This document shows positions 29,757 through 33,541 of a stretch of 64,000 nt of DNA, piece after piece. The notes below the pieces were generated by a model. The model saw only the letters and a program-made list of their open reading frames with translations, searched no databases and had not been told where the DNA came from. A program made the translations under genes and the position numbers. The stretch comes from Macrocystis pyrifera (lineage: Eukaryota; Sar; Phaeophyceae; Laminariales; Laminariaceae): assembly GCA_031763025.1 (NCBI GenBank), contig JASSKH010000030.1, positions 248,001 through 312,000 of the forward strand. Direction: 5' to 3'. Each line of letters opens with the position of its first letter. The first letter of the stretch is position 1.

Positions 29757-31278
29757 ATCACGGGCACTAGTGTTGCTGTACCATACCACAGAGCGTGGCT
29801 GCTGCTGCGTTGAAGTTGGTATCAAAAGTTTCACCCGCTGTTAGTGTAAGACTATGTACACACATCCACAAGGCGACACCAGCAGCAGCAGCAGCAGCAG
29901 CAGCAGTCGCAACGCAGTCGCAACATCAAACACCAAACAGCAGTAGAAGCCAAAGATATCAAGAAACATGTCACGCAAGGCCAATCGGGCGCTGTCAAGG
30001 GTGCAGGGCCGAGCGTTGTACATTAAAACCTAGTATTTTGCTGTCAGTCAAGCCATGTCAAGGCAAACTTGCTGTTTGTCGAAAGGTGAAAGTGCTGTCT
30101 CCTGGCATCTTGGGTATAAACTGACGTACAGCTTGGCATTACATTTGCGATGCACGAGTATTGAAGTCTGTCTCGTATAATGTAAAAGTATGCGGCCAGA
30201 GCTTTTATTTCTTTCGGGTGAAGAACACACGCGCAGCAACCAGTATACTGGCGTCCAGCAACCAGTACACTGGCGATATGCCAATATACCGGAATATATA
30301 CAAGGGGTCACCTGCCAAGTCGACGCGCCGGACTTCCCCCGCTCCCCAGTCGCTCTGGCCTGATTCGTCGTTGTCATCAATGCCATCGATCCGGACCTCG
30401 TACGCCGTGCCCCCGAGAGGTTGCAACACCGAGGCGCGAGCCCAGGCAGAGTCTGCATCGGGCACGTAAACCTGTTTTCGTTTTGTTTGTTTTTTTTTGT
30501 CGTTGTACGCACGGGATGGGAGGGGAGGAGCATATCAAATCTTCGCAGGGCAGCAGTATGTACTGTGTATTCGTACCGTCTTGTCGAGGGTTGGGGAGGG
30601 GGGGTTGTTGCCCTGGAGGGGAGGGAGTTAGAGACGATTTCAGTGGGGCTTGAGAGGGGGGAAATGTCAAAAAAAAAAAAAATGACGATTTATATACATA
30701 CGTAAAACAGACGAGAGTACTCGTATTAATAGACGGTGGATGTTCTCGGTGCGGTTGCCGTTGCTTACCTCGTGTACAGCCGTTCTACTCTGCAGGCATA
30801 CGACCGTTCGTGGCCCAGTGTTCGTTATTGGTTCGAGCAGCAACAACAATTTTGACACTCCGTTTCGATGACTATGACTTGAAGCAGCAGGTGCTGCTGT
30901 GTTGGCGTGCAACATGGTCGGCGGAGGACGAGCTTCGACCTTTGGATTAAAGTTGTTTCCGCGGTGCGAATTATTTCTTGGTTAGAACGTTAGCGTTTTG
31001 TACGTAAAAAAACACGACCGACGAACATTTCGACCTCGTTCGTGCGGCGGTTTCGCGAGGCGGCTGCTGTAGCCTGTCGCTCGCGTAGCAAGCCGGTGAG
31101 TGAGGAGGCGAGCCGCCTAGTATTCGTCGAATCAGACGACACTCTGTCCTGAGCAGACACACGACGACTACAGGCTGCTAAAACCCGTTTGCTTTCGCTC
31201 GTATATGCAGGCCACCGCACGCACAACGGAAACATATGACGTCAAAGATGAGGCAACTCTCACCTGTGCTTCCGACAT
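2853..31278 (-). CDS. unconventional myosin heavy chain (gene span, ~21 exons, 3' end not seen)
   Basis: Actin-based motor ATPase of the cytoplasm. Exons with matching splice phases read in order: N-terminal SH3-like segment ([10 protein letters not shown]), P-loop GESGAGKT, switch I NDNSSRFGK, switch II DIFGFE, the SH helix ([12 protein letters not shown]), converter, lever arm with four IQ motifs, then coiled coil. The TEDS-rule position is Asp (NDV, 16 residues before the Asp of RDAMAK), which in the family predicts activity without heavy-chain phosphorylation. Gly-rich insertions enlarge loop 1, the segment before switch II and loop 2. Visible coding sequence is about 3.76 kb in 28.4 kb. 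Introns are mostly GT-AG, one GC-AG; the largest is 5.6 kb. The class is not assigned; the tail domain that would decide it lies beyond the last exon found. Coding exons: 31264-31278, 30312-30471, 24468-24676, 24014-24109, 22802-23119, 21370-21505, 20177-20307, 18507-18606, 16782-17038, 15361-15646, 14335-14490, 13530-13712, 11964-12115, 11428-11515, 9916-10013, 8565-8727, 7276-7536, 6793-6916, 6168-6331, 4765-5249, 2853-3032. Confidence 0.93.
3026..3420. repeat. degenerate tandem repeat of ~190 bp carrying copies of a myosin exon start
   Basis: AT-rich units built of TATCATATCA-like runs; a segment GTTTCGATAACATCGTATTT ... CACACGCGGTAGGTGGG occurs at about 3141 and again near 3325. The start of exon 21 with its acceptor (TTTCCTTGCGYAGCTTATCC on the plus strand) is repeated at about 3191-3222 and, more decayed, at 3365-3390. 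Confidence 0.8.
3787..4036. repeat. cluster of short poly(G) runs
   Basis: G-runs at about 3796-3816, 3904-3920 and 4018-4030 inside the intron between myosin exons 20 and 21. Unlike many others, these are not next to a GTACTC repeat. Confidence 0.7.
4137..4335. repeat. (ACT)n / (CTA)n microsatellite
   Basis: About 200 bp of ACT/GCT triplets; translated it gives Ser- or Leu-only frames, which are not genes. Confidence 0.95.
4490..4637 (-). repeat. family C repeat copy
   Basis: GTTGGAAATGTCCCTATTAG, AGGAACGGTGCT (tandemly doubled here), ATGCGTGGTC and GCAACAAATTAG, ending at a C-run. Confidence 0.8.
4676..4738 (-). repeat. short terminal fragment of the GTACTC repeat (family B)
   Basis: About 45 bp matching the poly(G)-proximal end of family B (GGTCATACGACTACGGC, TGCATGATGACGAGTGC), followed by a C-run. 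Confidence 0.7.
4765..5249 (-). CDS. myosin exon 20: coiled coil, Gly-run, second helical segment
   Basis: Starts after a CTGCAG acceptor with [16 protein letters not shown], continues through a Ser/Pro/Gly linker, then a ~65-bp C-run (plus strand 4927-4990), then [15 protein letters not shown] and [14 protein letters not shown], ending ALKTE before a GTGGGT donor. The two flanks are in different frames across the run. No intron with matching phases was found in the run, so a homopolymer length change inside one exon is preferred; a tiny intron remains possible. Confidence 0.65.
5325..5580. repeat. two diverged tandem copies of ~150 bp
   Basis: CCCTGCTTATCGGGACCTCTC ... GTCATCGAGGTATTACGG ... 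CATCAGCTTCCCTAGCC at about 5340 is repeated as CCTTGCTTATCGAGACCTTC ... GCCATGGAGGTATTGC ... GTCAGCTTCCTCC at about 5483. Located in the intron between myosin exons 19 and 20. Confidence 0.7.
5868..6150. repeat. GTACCCGGGTAT minisatellite with a duplicated exon end
   Basis: Palindromic TACCCGGGTA units are repeated about ten times with variable spacers. Within it, at 5972-6006, is a partial copy of the 3' end of myosin exon 19 plus its GTGAGG donor (minus strand, RQARLGTEE against RQARLDMEK in the exon). Confidence 0.85.
6168..6331 (-). CDS. myosin exon 19: IQ motif 4 and start of coiled coil
   Basis: Phase 1 to 0. The split codon with exon 18 gives [14 protein letters not shown], an IQ motif ending [10 protein letters not shown], followed by a heptad segment [20 protein letters not shown]. 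Donor GTGAGG after LDMEK. Confidence 0.88.
6370..6410 (+). repeat. short family B fragment next to a G-run
   Basis: TGTACTCATCATCATGCATG then GCCGTAG, directly after GGGGGGG; only the first ~30 bp of the family are present. Confidence 0.7.
6480..6792. repeat. ACC/CAA-rich simple sequence
   Basis: Degenerate (ACCAAC)n and (CAC)n sequence in the intron between myosin exons 18 and 19. On the minus strand it is pyrimidine-poor and G/T-rich. Confidence 0.8.
6793..6916 (-). CDS. myosin exon 18: IQ motif 3
   Basis: 124 bp between GCAG and GTGAGG, phase 0 to 1. It reads [20 protein letters not shown] then [20 protein letters not shown], the latter fitting the IQ consensus. Including it is what makes the phases of exons 17 and 19 agree. 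Confidence 0.85.
7035..7140. mobile_element. TTACGGGG MITE, copy 1
   Basis: ~106 bp, inverted ends TTACGGAGGGACCATAG / CCATTTACTATGGCCCCCC, flanked by TA on both sides. Lies in the intron between myosin exons 17 and 18. Confidence 0.92.
7276..7536 (-). CDS. myosin exon 17: end of converter, IQ motifs 1 and 2
   Basis: 87 codons, phase 0 at both ends. It carries the family motif [16 protein letters not shown] at the converter/lever junction, then IQ-like [16 protein letters not shown] and [16 protein letters not shown]. Donor GTATTG. Confidence 0.93.
7626..7715. repeat. (AAGCAGGC)n minisatellite
   Basis: Repeats of AAGCAGGCAGACAAGCAGGC in the intron between myosin exons 16 and 17. Confidence 0.7.
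7886..7976 (-). repeat. family B fragment, poly(C) end
   Basis: CGCTCCGTCCCGGCATTGTA ... GAGGGTCTATGGG ... GCCATGCACGACATGAGTA, then poly(C). Confidence 0.8.
7988..8503 (-). repeat. family B repeat, near full length (~515 bp)
   Basis: Reads from TATATAGGTTGGGCTGGCG through GTGCGGGGAGAAC, GAGGCACCCACGAGGCAGTT, TGCTGTCTCTGGAAGTGGCC, GCGGTTCTTAGTAGGATGCA, CTTCGCGCTTGGTGCAAGCA and CGGTGAAAACCCGAC to GATAATGAGTACACCCCCC. Same order as the copies at 12341, 22125 (same strand) and 47237. Confidence 0.9.
8565..8727 (-). CDS. myosin exon 16: converter
   Basis: Phase 2 to 0; with exon 15 it gives [13 protein letters not shown], followed by a Gly/Ser insertion and [18 protein letters not shown]. Donor GTGCGA. 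The linking codon across the intron is intact. Confidence 0.87.
8771..8868 (+). repeat. poly(G) run with family C copy
   Basis: About 36 G then CGTTCTCATTCGTTGCTTGC, CTTAGTAATTTGGCCATTGA, CCACTCATCTCTTTCGAGA. Confidence 0.85.
8874..9150 (+). repeat. family B repeat, 5' half
   Basis: TGTACTCATACCATGCATGG through GGACGAAGCACGTCGGGTTT, ATTGCTTGCACCAAGCGTGA and GACCTCTTGTGAGGC to AAGAGACAGCAATGCGGG. Confidence 0.88.
9165..9216 (+). repeat. short family B fragment between G-runs
   Basis: TGTACTCGAAATCACGCATG, GCCGTAGTCGTATGACCATG, then another G-run. Confidence 0.8.
9240..9520 (+). repeat. family B repeat, 5' half, ending in poly(G)
   Basis: GTGTACTCGATGCTGTGCAT through GGATACAGCTCGCGC-type segment (plus strand GCGAGCTGTATCCTACTAAG) to TGACAGCGTCAAATGACG, where it is cut by a new G-run. 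Confidence 0.88.
9916..10013 (-). CDS. myosin exon 15: SH helix
   Basis: Phase 0 to 2. [20 protein letters not shown] then YPNRM, the highly conserved helix before the converter; the SH1 cysteine position is Ser, as in many unconventional myosins. Joins exon 14 exactly (RMENAK then VAEQLR). Donor GTGAGC. Confidence 0.93.
10237..10372 (-). repeat. family C fragment between C-runs
   Basis: GCTCCGTCTCGAAGGGATGC, GTGGTCAATGGTCAAATGG, GTAACAAACGAGTACG, flanked by C-runs at 10238-10252 and 10324-10362. Confidence 0.75.
10394..10498. mobile_element. TTACGGGG MITE, copy 2
   Basis: 105 bp; ends TTACGGGGGTCCATAGTTAA / TTAACTATGGTCCCCCGTAA; TA on both sides. In the intron between myosin exons 14 and 15. 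Confidence 0.95.
10598..10728 (-). other. coding-like island in a myosin intron
   Basis: On the minus strand an acceptor-like CACAG is followed by an open GC-balanced stretch reading [20 protein letters not shown], then [16 protein letters not shown]. It cannot belong to the standard myosin product because exons 14 and 15 join perfectly without it, and no clean GT donor follows. It may be a cassette exon, a captured gene fragment or chance. I do not recognise it. Confidence 0.3.
11350..11405. repeat. (ACA)n microsatellite
   Basis: About 18 uninterrupted triplets, in the intron just downstream of myosin exon 14 (minus strand). Confidence 0.95.
11428..11515 (-). CDS. myosin exon 14: actin-binding/relay end, [10 protein letters not shown]-type motif
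   Basis: 88 bp, phase 2 to 0. [20 protein letters not shown]; the family usually has HYVRCIKPN, here QYVRCIKPN. Ends RMENAK before GTGTGC. Confidence 0.93.
11964..12115 (-). CDS. myosin exon 13: loop 2
   Basis: Phase 0 to 2. [13 protein letters not shown], an 11-Gly run and PKRKAS form loop 2 (actin contact, basic at its end), then [14 protein letters not shown]. Donor GTGAGC. Confidence 0.92.
12258..12340. repeat. poly(G) run ~80 bp
   Basis: Ends exactly at the TGTACTCATTGTCATGCATG start of a full family B repeat. Confidence 0.95.
12341..12805 (+). repeat. family B repeat, near full length
   Basis: Complete from TGTACTCATTGTCATGCATG to GTCAGCTGCAACCGACTGCC and an A-run; the last part (GTTTTACAGTG ... 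CCAACCC) is replaced by GGGTAGGTGTAAGGCC. Confidence 0.9.
12775..12965. repeat. GGGTAGGTGTAA/TACCCGGGTA minisatellite
   Basis: Three imperfect ~65-bp units with GTTGGTAGGTTATACTCGGG and GTTGGCAGGTTATACCCGGG. Confidence 0.7.
13105..13500. repeat. (CCGAAA)n / (CCGTAA)n hexamer array
   Basis: Almost 400 bp of AACCGA-like hexamers, degenerating into (CCAAAA)n, then a short A-run right beside the 3' end of myosin exon 12. Confidence 0.9.
13530..13712 (-). CDS. myosin exon 12: lower 50K, GC-AG donor
   Basis: 61 codons. [20 protein letters not shown] then DKNRD match the HYAG-V-Y-GFL-KNRD family motif. Family alignment (LLAKSSVPL joined to VAKVF of exon 13) requires the exon to end at CTG before GCAAGA, a GC donor. 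Confidence 0.9.
13925..13987. repeat. G-run ending in GTGTAC
   Basis: G-rich run with T interruptions, followed by TGTACGCTCAAC; only the first bases resemble family B. Confidence 0.5.
14335..14490 (-). CDS. myosin exon 11: relay/lower 50K
   Basis: 52 codons, phase 0 at both ends. [39 protein letters not shown]; matches the EGI-W-DF-DN ... LDEEC-P family pattern. Donor GTAACT. Confidence 0.94.
14584..14990 (+). repeat. family B repeat ending in (TA)n
   Basis: TGCACTCATTATCACGCATG through the standard order to TGCGGAGGAAAGGTTC, then a G-run and TATATATATATATA. A ~20-bp block (GAAGCGCCGTGAGGTG) is missing inside. Confidence 0.88.
15175..15327. repeat. (CCA)n / (CAACAC)n and poly(C)
   Basis: CAC/AAC-rich simple sequence running into ~28 C at 15299-15327, close to the donor of myosin exon 10. 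Confidence 0.9.
15361..15646 (-). CDS. myosin exon 10: switch II
   Basis: Phase 2 to 0. [18 protein letters not shown], a Gly-rich insertion of ~30 residues (C-run on the plus strand, frame kept), then [20 protein letters not shown] and [13 protein letters not shown], ending VFKNVQ before GTGGGG. Switch II and relay helix start are intact. Confidence 0.95.
16590..16665 (-). repeat. short family B fragment between C-runs
   Basis: CTATGGTCATACGACTACGG, CCATGCATTATATCGAGT, with C-runs on both sides. Confidence 0.8.
16782..17038 (-). CDS. myosin exon 9: HCM loop and TEDS site
   Basis: Phase 0 to 2. [20 protein letters not shown], a Gly-rich insertion, [15 protein letters not shown] and [15 protein letters not shown]. 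The TEDS position is Asp. Donor GTGAGA; the acceptor lies in a (CCA)n tract. Confidence 0.92.
17039..17225. repeat. (GGT)n microsatellite and poly(G)
   Basis: GGT/TGTTGG triplets (CCA/CAACAC on the coding strand, serving as the acceptor tract of myosin exon 9), then ~25 G at 17203-17226. Confidence 0.9.
17236..17278 (+). repeat. short family B fragment
   Basis: CGTACTCATGTCATGCATGG, CTGCAGTCGTATGA, next to a G-run. Confidence 0.75.
17905..18180. repeat. GATCATGTACA / GATCTAGATC-rich repeat
   Basis: Repeats of ATCATGTACAGATCATGTAC and GATGATCTAGATC; a related but diverged segment with the same order (GATCTGTATGATCTAGCTCA ... GGGGTCTAGATCTATC ... GGTCTATCTGTACATG) lies at 43095-43270. Confidence 0.65.
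18190..18370 (+). repeat. dispersed repeat (family H/I)
   Basis: GAACATCGACGAGCAATGGG, AAAGCTGAACCCTATGCGCG recurs inverted at 44645-44715 and diverged at 27130-27190; GGGACGACATCTGTGACCAC ... GTCCACAAGGTTGCCGAGGG resembles 27655-27710. Confidence 0.65.
18507..18606 (-). CDS. myosin exon 8: upper 50K helix
   Basis: Phase 2 to 0. [33 protein letters not shown], matching the family GF---E---I---LAAILHLGN pattern. Donor GTGCGT. Confidence 0.92.
18665..18780. repeat. (GGTTGG)n array with TTAGGG units
   Basis: GTTGGGTTGGGTTGGGTTGG, then AGGGTTAGGGTTAGG. Internal, short and degenerate, so not a telomere. Confidence 0.85.
18896..19106. mobile_element. TTACGGGG MITE, copy 3 (outer), split by copy 4
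   Basis: Outer element ends TTACGGGGGACCATAGCAAA / TTTACTATGGTCCTCCGTAA, TA on both sides. Its interior ...ACCAAATATTGTTA / GTAAAAATAGGG is interrupted by another whole copy. Confidence 0.92.
18934..19038. mobile_element. TTACGGGG MITE, copy 4, nested in copy 3
   Basis: 105 bp, TTACGGGGGGCCATAGTAAA / TAACTATGGTCCCCCCGTAA, flanked by TA and CA (a decayed TA), inside the outer element. Confidence 0.92.
19425..19529. mobile_element. TTACGGGG MITE, copy 5
   Basis: TTACGGGGGACCATAGTAAA / TTTACCATGGTCCCCCGTAA, flanked by CA and TA. In the intron between myosin exons 7 and 8. Confidence 0.93.
19628..20015 (+). repeat. family B repeat split by a MITE
   Basis: TCTATTCGATATTCTGCATG through CAAGCCGCATCCTAGTA, then MITE copy 6, then ATAACCGCTGGTGATACGGA ... 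GTGACAGCGTGGAATGAATT. Confidence 0.85.
19814..19918. mobile_element. TTACGGGG MITE, copy 6, inside a family B repeat
   Basis: Left end diverged (GTACGAGGGTCTATAGTTAA), right end TTTACTATGGCCCCCCGTAA; TA on both sides. The host repeat resumes after the right TA. Confidence 0.9.
20177..20307 (-). CDS. myosin exon 7: upper 50K
   Basis: Phase 0 to 2. [40 protein letters not shown]; joins VFYQ of exon 6 to give the family's YQ-L-GA...L-YRYL pattern. Donor GTACGG. Confidence 0.92.
20418..20522. mobile_element. TTACGGGG MITE, copy 7
   Basis: TTACGGAGGGCCATAGTAAA / TTTACTATGGTCCCCCGTAA, TA on both sides. In the intron between myosin exons 6 and 7. Confidence 0.94.
20985..21310. repeat. (CAC)n/(CAA)n microsatellite
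   Basis: Over 300 bp of CAC, CAA and ACCAAC repeats near the donor of myosin exon 6. Confidence 0.92.
21370..21505 (-). CDS. myosin exon 6: end of switch I and following strand
   Basis: The split Arg codon with exon 5 completes NDNSSRFGK. Then [42 protein letters not shown]. Donor GTGCCG; phase 2 to 0. Confidence 0.95.
21648..21675. repeat. poly(G) run
   Basis: About 28 G following CAAGCCAT; not next to a recognised repeat. Confidence 0.9.
22125..22627 (-). repeat. family B repeat, near full length
   Basis: From GTATAGATTGGGTTGGCGTC through GTGGAGAACCGTCACTTCAC and GGCACCCACGAGGCAGTTAA to CATGATATCGAGTACACCCC. A ~15-bp block is missing before TGTCTCCCTGGTCGG. Confidence 0.9.
22802..23119 (-). 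CDS. myosin exon 5: P-loop and enlarged loop 1
   Basis: Phase 2 to 2. [40 protein letters not shown], then a Gly/Glu-rich loop 1 of about 40 residues ([15 protein letters not shown]), then [20 protein letters not shown] and TRNDNSSR. Donor GTGAGA. ATP-binding residues are intact; the loop, which tunes ADP release in the family, is unusually long. Confidence 0.96.
23173..23320. repeat. poly(G) run and GGGA/GGGAGGGA tract
   Basis: ~35 G then purine-only GGGAGGGAGGGAGGGC-type repeats to about 23315. Confidence 0.92.
23588..23860. repeat. (CCGTA)n pentamer array
   Basis: TACCGTACCGTA-like units for ~270 bp with many point changes. Confidence 0.92.
24014..24109 (-). CDS. myosin exon 4
   Basis: Phase 2 to 2. 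[31 protein letters not shown]; the LPPHVY motif is the family's PPHIYA before the P-loop. Donor GTGGGT. Shorter than usual around the variable segment. Confidence 0.92.
24150..24460. repeat. G-rich GGGGTTGGGG-like tract
   Basis: About 300 bp of GGGGTTGGGGGTGGG and GTCGGGGTC units between myosin exons 3 and 4 (C-rich on the coding strand). Confidence 0.8.
24468..24676 (-). CDS. myosin exon 3: motor start, with a T7 frame break
   Basis: Phase 1 to 2. [20 protein letters not shown] then [18 protein letters not shown], both family landmarks. Seven T at about 24524-24530 (A on the plus strand) put the two halves in different frames; six would keep the frame. A sequencing or assembly slip is as likely as a true mutation. 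Donor GTGCGT. Confidence 0.9.
24830..24857. repeat. poly(G) run
   Basis: ~27 G; a shorter set of G-runs lies at 24730-24758. Confidence 0.9.
25081..25186. mobile_element. TTACGGGG MITE, copy 8
   Basis: GTACGGGGGACCGTAGTAAA / CCATTTACTATGGCCCCCCG, TA on both sides. In the 5.6-kb intron 2 of the myosin gene. Confidence 0.93.
25925..26335. repeat. tandem duplication, 2 x ~225 bp, built on CCGGCACTATA
   Basis: The two copies start near 25929 and 26154 (ATAGTGCYGGTAWGTRTGCG) and are about 93 % alike. Each holds several direct and inverted copies of CCGGCACTATAG. Confidence 0.9.
26945..27049. mobile_element. TTACGGGG MITE, copy 9
   Basis: TTACGGGGGTCCATAGTTAA / TTAACTATGGACCACCGTAA, TA on both sides. 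Confidence 0.94.
27120..27420 (+). repeat. family C repeat joined to family H segment
   Basis: CGACGAGCAGTGAGAAAGTT, then GGCGTACTCATTTGTCGCTC, GACCATTGACCACACATCCC, TTTCGAGACGGAGCACCGTT, CCTACTCCTAATAGAGAAAC. Longest family C copy, reaching past GTTGTTTCCATATC. Confidence 0.75.
27830..28205. repeat. GGTACCAGGGTACC / TACCCGAGTA tandem repeat
   Basis: Two imperfect ~230-bp units: ACCCGAGTATGACCCAAACA ... GGTACCAGGGTACCCCAGAG and ACCCGAGTAGACTCAAACAA ... GGTACCAGGGCACCCCAGAG. Confidence 0.8.
28992..29088. mobile_element. foldback MITE, TTGACCCTTTTAG family, copy 1
   Basis: ~97 bp; left arm TTGACCCTTTTAGAATTGCA ... GGAACAAAC and right arm GTTTGTTCCCAGAACGGGAC ... CGTAAAAGGGTCAA pair over ~45 bp. 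A second copy is at 44083-44189. Confidence 0.85.
29121..29339. mobile_element. TTACGGGG MITE, copy 10 (outer), split by copy 11
   Basis: ATACGGGGGAACATAGTAAA / TTTACTATGGTCCCCCGTAA. Interior ...AAATATTGTTA / GTATAATAGGTA is interrupted by copy 11. Confidence 0.92.
29159..29264. mobile_element. TTACGGGG MITE, copy 11, nested in copy 10
   Basis: CTACGGGGAGACCATAGTAA / TTTACTATGGTCCCCCGTAA with TA on both sides; inserted at the same internal TA as in the 18.9-kb pair. Confidence 0.93.
29700..29757. repeat. (CTG)n microsatellite
   Basis: ~16 near-perfect CTG triplets; a second, shorter AGC array is at 29880-29905. Confidence 0.95.
29955..30110 (+). repeat. dispersed repeat (family F), copy 1
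   Basis: GCGCTGTCAAGGGTGCAGGG ... CAGTCAAGCCATGTCAAGGC ... GTGCTGTCTCCTGGCATCTT; an inverted copy at about three quarters identity lies at 50025-50175. Confidence 0.75.
30312..30471 (-). CDS. myosin exon 2: N-terminal SH3-like segment
   Basis: Phase 0 to 1. [48 protein letters not shown]. The pattern VWVPD---W--A-V fits the N-terminal SH3-like domain of class II/V/XI-type motors. The split codon joins exactly to exon 3 ([11 protein letters not shown]) across 5.6 kb. Donor GTGACC. Confidence 0.9.
30769..30915 (-). other. alternative first exon candidate of the myosin gene
   Basis: An ATG-started 49-codon stretch ending at a good GTAAGC donor in phase 0, which would also splice to exon 2. Its composition ([12 protein letters not shown]) is less protein-like than the MSEAQ start at 31278, so it is kept only as an alternative. 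Confidence 0.25.
31264..31278 (-). CDS. myosin exon 1, coding part (MSEAQ)
   Basis: ATG TCG GAA GCA CAG then GTGAGA. Phase 0, so the product starts [15 protein letters not shown], a length and form usual for this family. The 5' UTR would lie above 31278. Confidence 0.6.
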
Positions 31279-32742
31279 TTTTTTTACAGCAGCTCGGTTT
31301 TGATCAGGCGGTGCTCGCCAAAGAAAGCTCCTCCTCCGCCCAAAACAATCAGCTCTTGGACACTCCTCGACCACAGCAGTTTCCTGGGTACTTCTGGTCT
31401 CGTGTCCAAGGCCTGGCTATCCCCCTGGGGTGGGATGGGCGGGTGCAATGGCTCTTCCTTCCATCAAAAACGTCGAAAAGTGTTTCCCGTTGTGGCAAGG
31501 CCTTCCAAATGAAAGTAACTCCGGGGAAACCTAGTCATTCCCATTTGGCTGCAGGCAGGACATCTTGCAGTAGTTTAACTGCCCAACTCCACCTTCTCCA
31601 GCATGAGGACTCACCGTAGAGGCCTCGCGTTAGTGGGCGTGGGAATGATGGTGCCTTGCTTCGCGTTCGTACCGGCGATGCACCAGTTTTGCGCTGTCCA
31701 AGGTCTGTCTAGAGCACACGCGAGCCATAGTGCTGCATGCGGGCCTTCGTTGAATCAGGTTGGTGACGGCAAGGGTTTCACGTACTCGTATCTCATAGCT
31801 CTTAGTGGCAGCGACAAGTGACGTCATGAGTAAAGCAGAGGGTGTGCTTTAGCCTACTTTTGTTACGATGCAGCGCGATGGCGTCGACGTAGCTCAAGGG
31901 AAAAGAGAAGATGGTACAGCAGTAGAAAGAGATAGGCCACCTGAAACGAGGAACGAGCTGTCGAAAACATGAAAAACGAGGTGATGGGAAGGCGTCGCGA
32001 CGTCAGTGATACAAGTAACATCTGCAGGCCCTCCGCTGCTGTAACTGCTATTAATACTATCAATACCAGGTTCGTATCATGCTTACCAGAGGTATTTTGA
32101 CAAAGACCCATCGTGCACTCCAGCAGGGTTCGAGGTTCGAGTTCCTTTACTGCACAGACTGATTCCAGTCATTGATATCGATTTCATACATAGCTGGTAT
32201 TAATACAGTAGTACTGCTGCAGTTCGGACTTGCAAGTACCGACCACACTCGTGCTGCTTTGGCTCCAGTACTATTAATATTAATCATGCTGTGTACCAAG
32301 TTTACCCCTCCCTGTTCTCAGCGGGAGGGGCTTCGATGACTGCGGTGGAGCCTTTCCTTAAGGTATCGGCCACTGCTGCTGCTGTTGCTGTAGACTACCT
32401 GGTACATGCGTACGAGTATGTGGGTCGCTTTGTCTTCGATGTTTTTGCTCGCGACAAACAAGACGCCAGCCTTATCACCTAACTACAGTAAACGTACGAC
32501 TGCATACGAGTTCGTTCCAGGGCATGTACACGAGTAGAAGTACCTTGGGTACGTTTTTTTTGCTGTTCCTCTCGTACTTGGTACTGGTGGCAACCGCCTC
32601 GTCCGGCGCGCGATGAGTCGACGAGGCTCGCGAAGGGCAAACACCGGCCGAAAAACAGGCTCCTTTGCTCCTTGGACTTGAGCGAAGAAAATCGGCGATT
32701 CAAATTGACGATCACAGCAACGGCTGCTACTACAATGTGTGA
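31279..32742. other. no gene recognised
   Basis: Upstream region of the myosin gene; no convincing exon or promoter motif on either strand. Confidence 0.4.
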
Positions 32743-33508
32743 GGGTGTGTCTAAACAGAATCGAAAAACTCAATCGAAAATCGAATTCATTTCGATTTCG
32801 ATAAAAATATGCCGAGGTGTCTAAACAGAATCGAAAAGTGAAAATACTTAGAAGTCCAGGCAAAAAGCAACGGAGAGCACGACCTACTAGGCCGTTCGCA
32901 TCTGTGCACACATGCCGGCAATCTAGCGCTCGGTAACTCAGATCCACCACACAAGCAGGCAAACGCGACGGCAATTCGATTCCGGGTGGTCGTTGGGCCT
33001 CCCATGGAGGTGGTGGCGCGTCCAACGTTGACGTCCCGAGATCAAACTTGAAATTATACTGAGAACGAACTTCCGACCTCGTTCTCGAGGGTATCATCCT
33101 GAATTTTCCTCAAACTATGCTCGCTTTGGCTCGAACGCCGGGAAACAAAGGCCCGAGAACGTCGGGGCTGGTGTTGTGGTTCACCTGCTGGCTGTTTACG
33201 GGGGGTCTATGCGGCTATGTTGCCGTGCTAGCTGTGGGTTGGATGATGTGTACAGCGGTCCTGATGTGATATTTTGACGTGGCTGCGCTGACCAGTAGGA
33301 CGAGCTGAATTATTGCTGTTCGTGCTTTCGATTTCCTTTTCGATTCCCAGCCGTCGACTTTTTGATTTTGGCATTGGGTTGTAAATCGCTCATTTTTTCG
33401 GAACCTAAAAAACGAAGGGGAACATGTTTTGACCAGGGACCAATCAGCGCCTTGTTTATTATCAACTCGATTTTCGATTTTCGATTTCGATTCTGTTTAG
33501 ACACACCC
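32743..33508. mobile_element. non-autonomous DNA transposon, TIR GGGTGTGTCTAAACAG, TSD TGA
   Basis: 766 bp. Left end GGGTGTGTCTAAACAGAATC, right end its inverse GATTCTGTTTAGACACACCC, both running on into CGAAAATCGA-type sequence; TGA on each side (32740-32742, 33509-33511). A second internal copy of the TIR (GGTGTCTAAACAGAATCGAA) lies at 32816. No transposase seen. The 3-bp duplication is like PIF/Harbinger. Confidence 0.88.
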
Positions 33509-33541
33509 TGATTGATAGGGCTGTGAGTTGGATGACTATAA

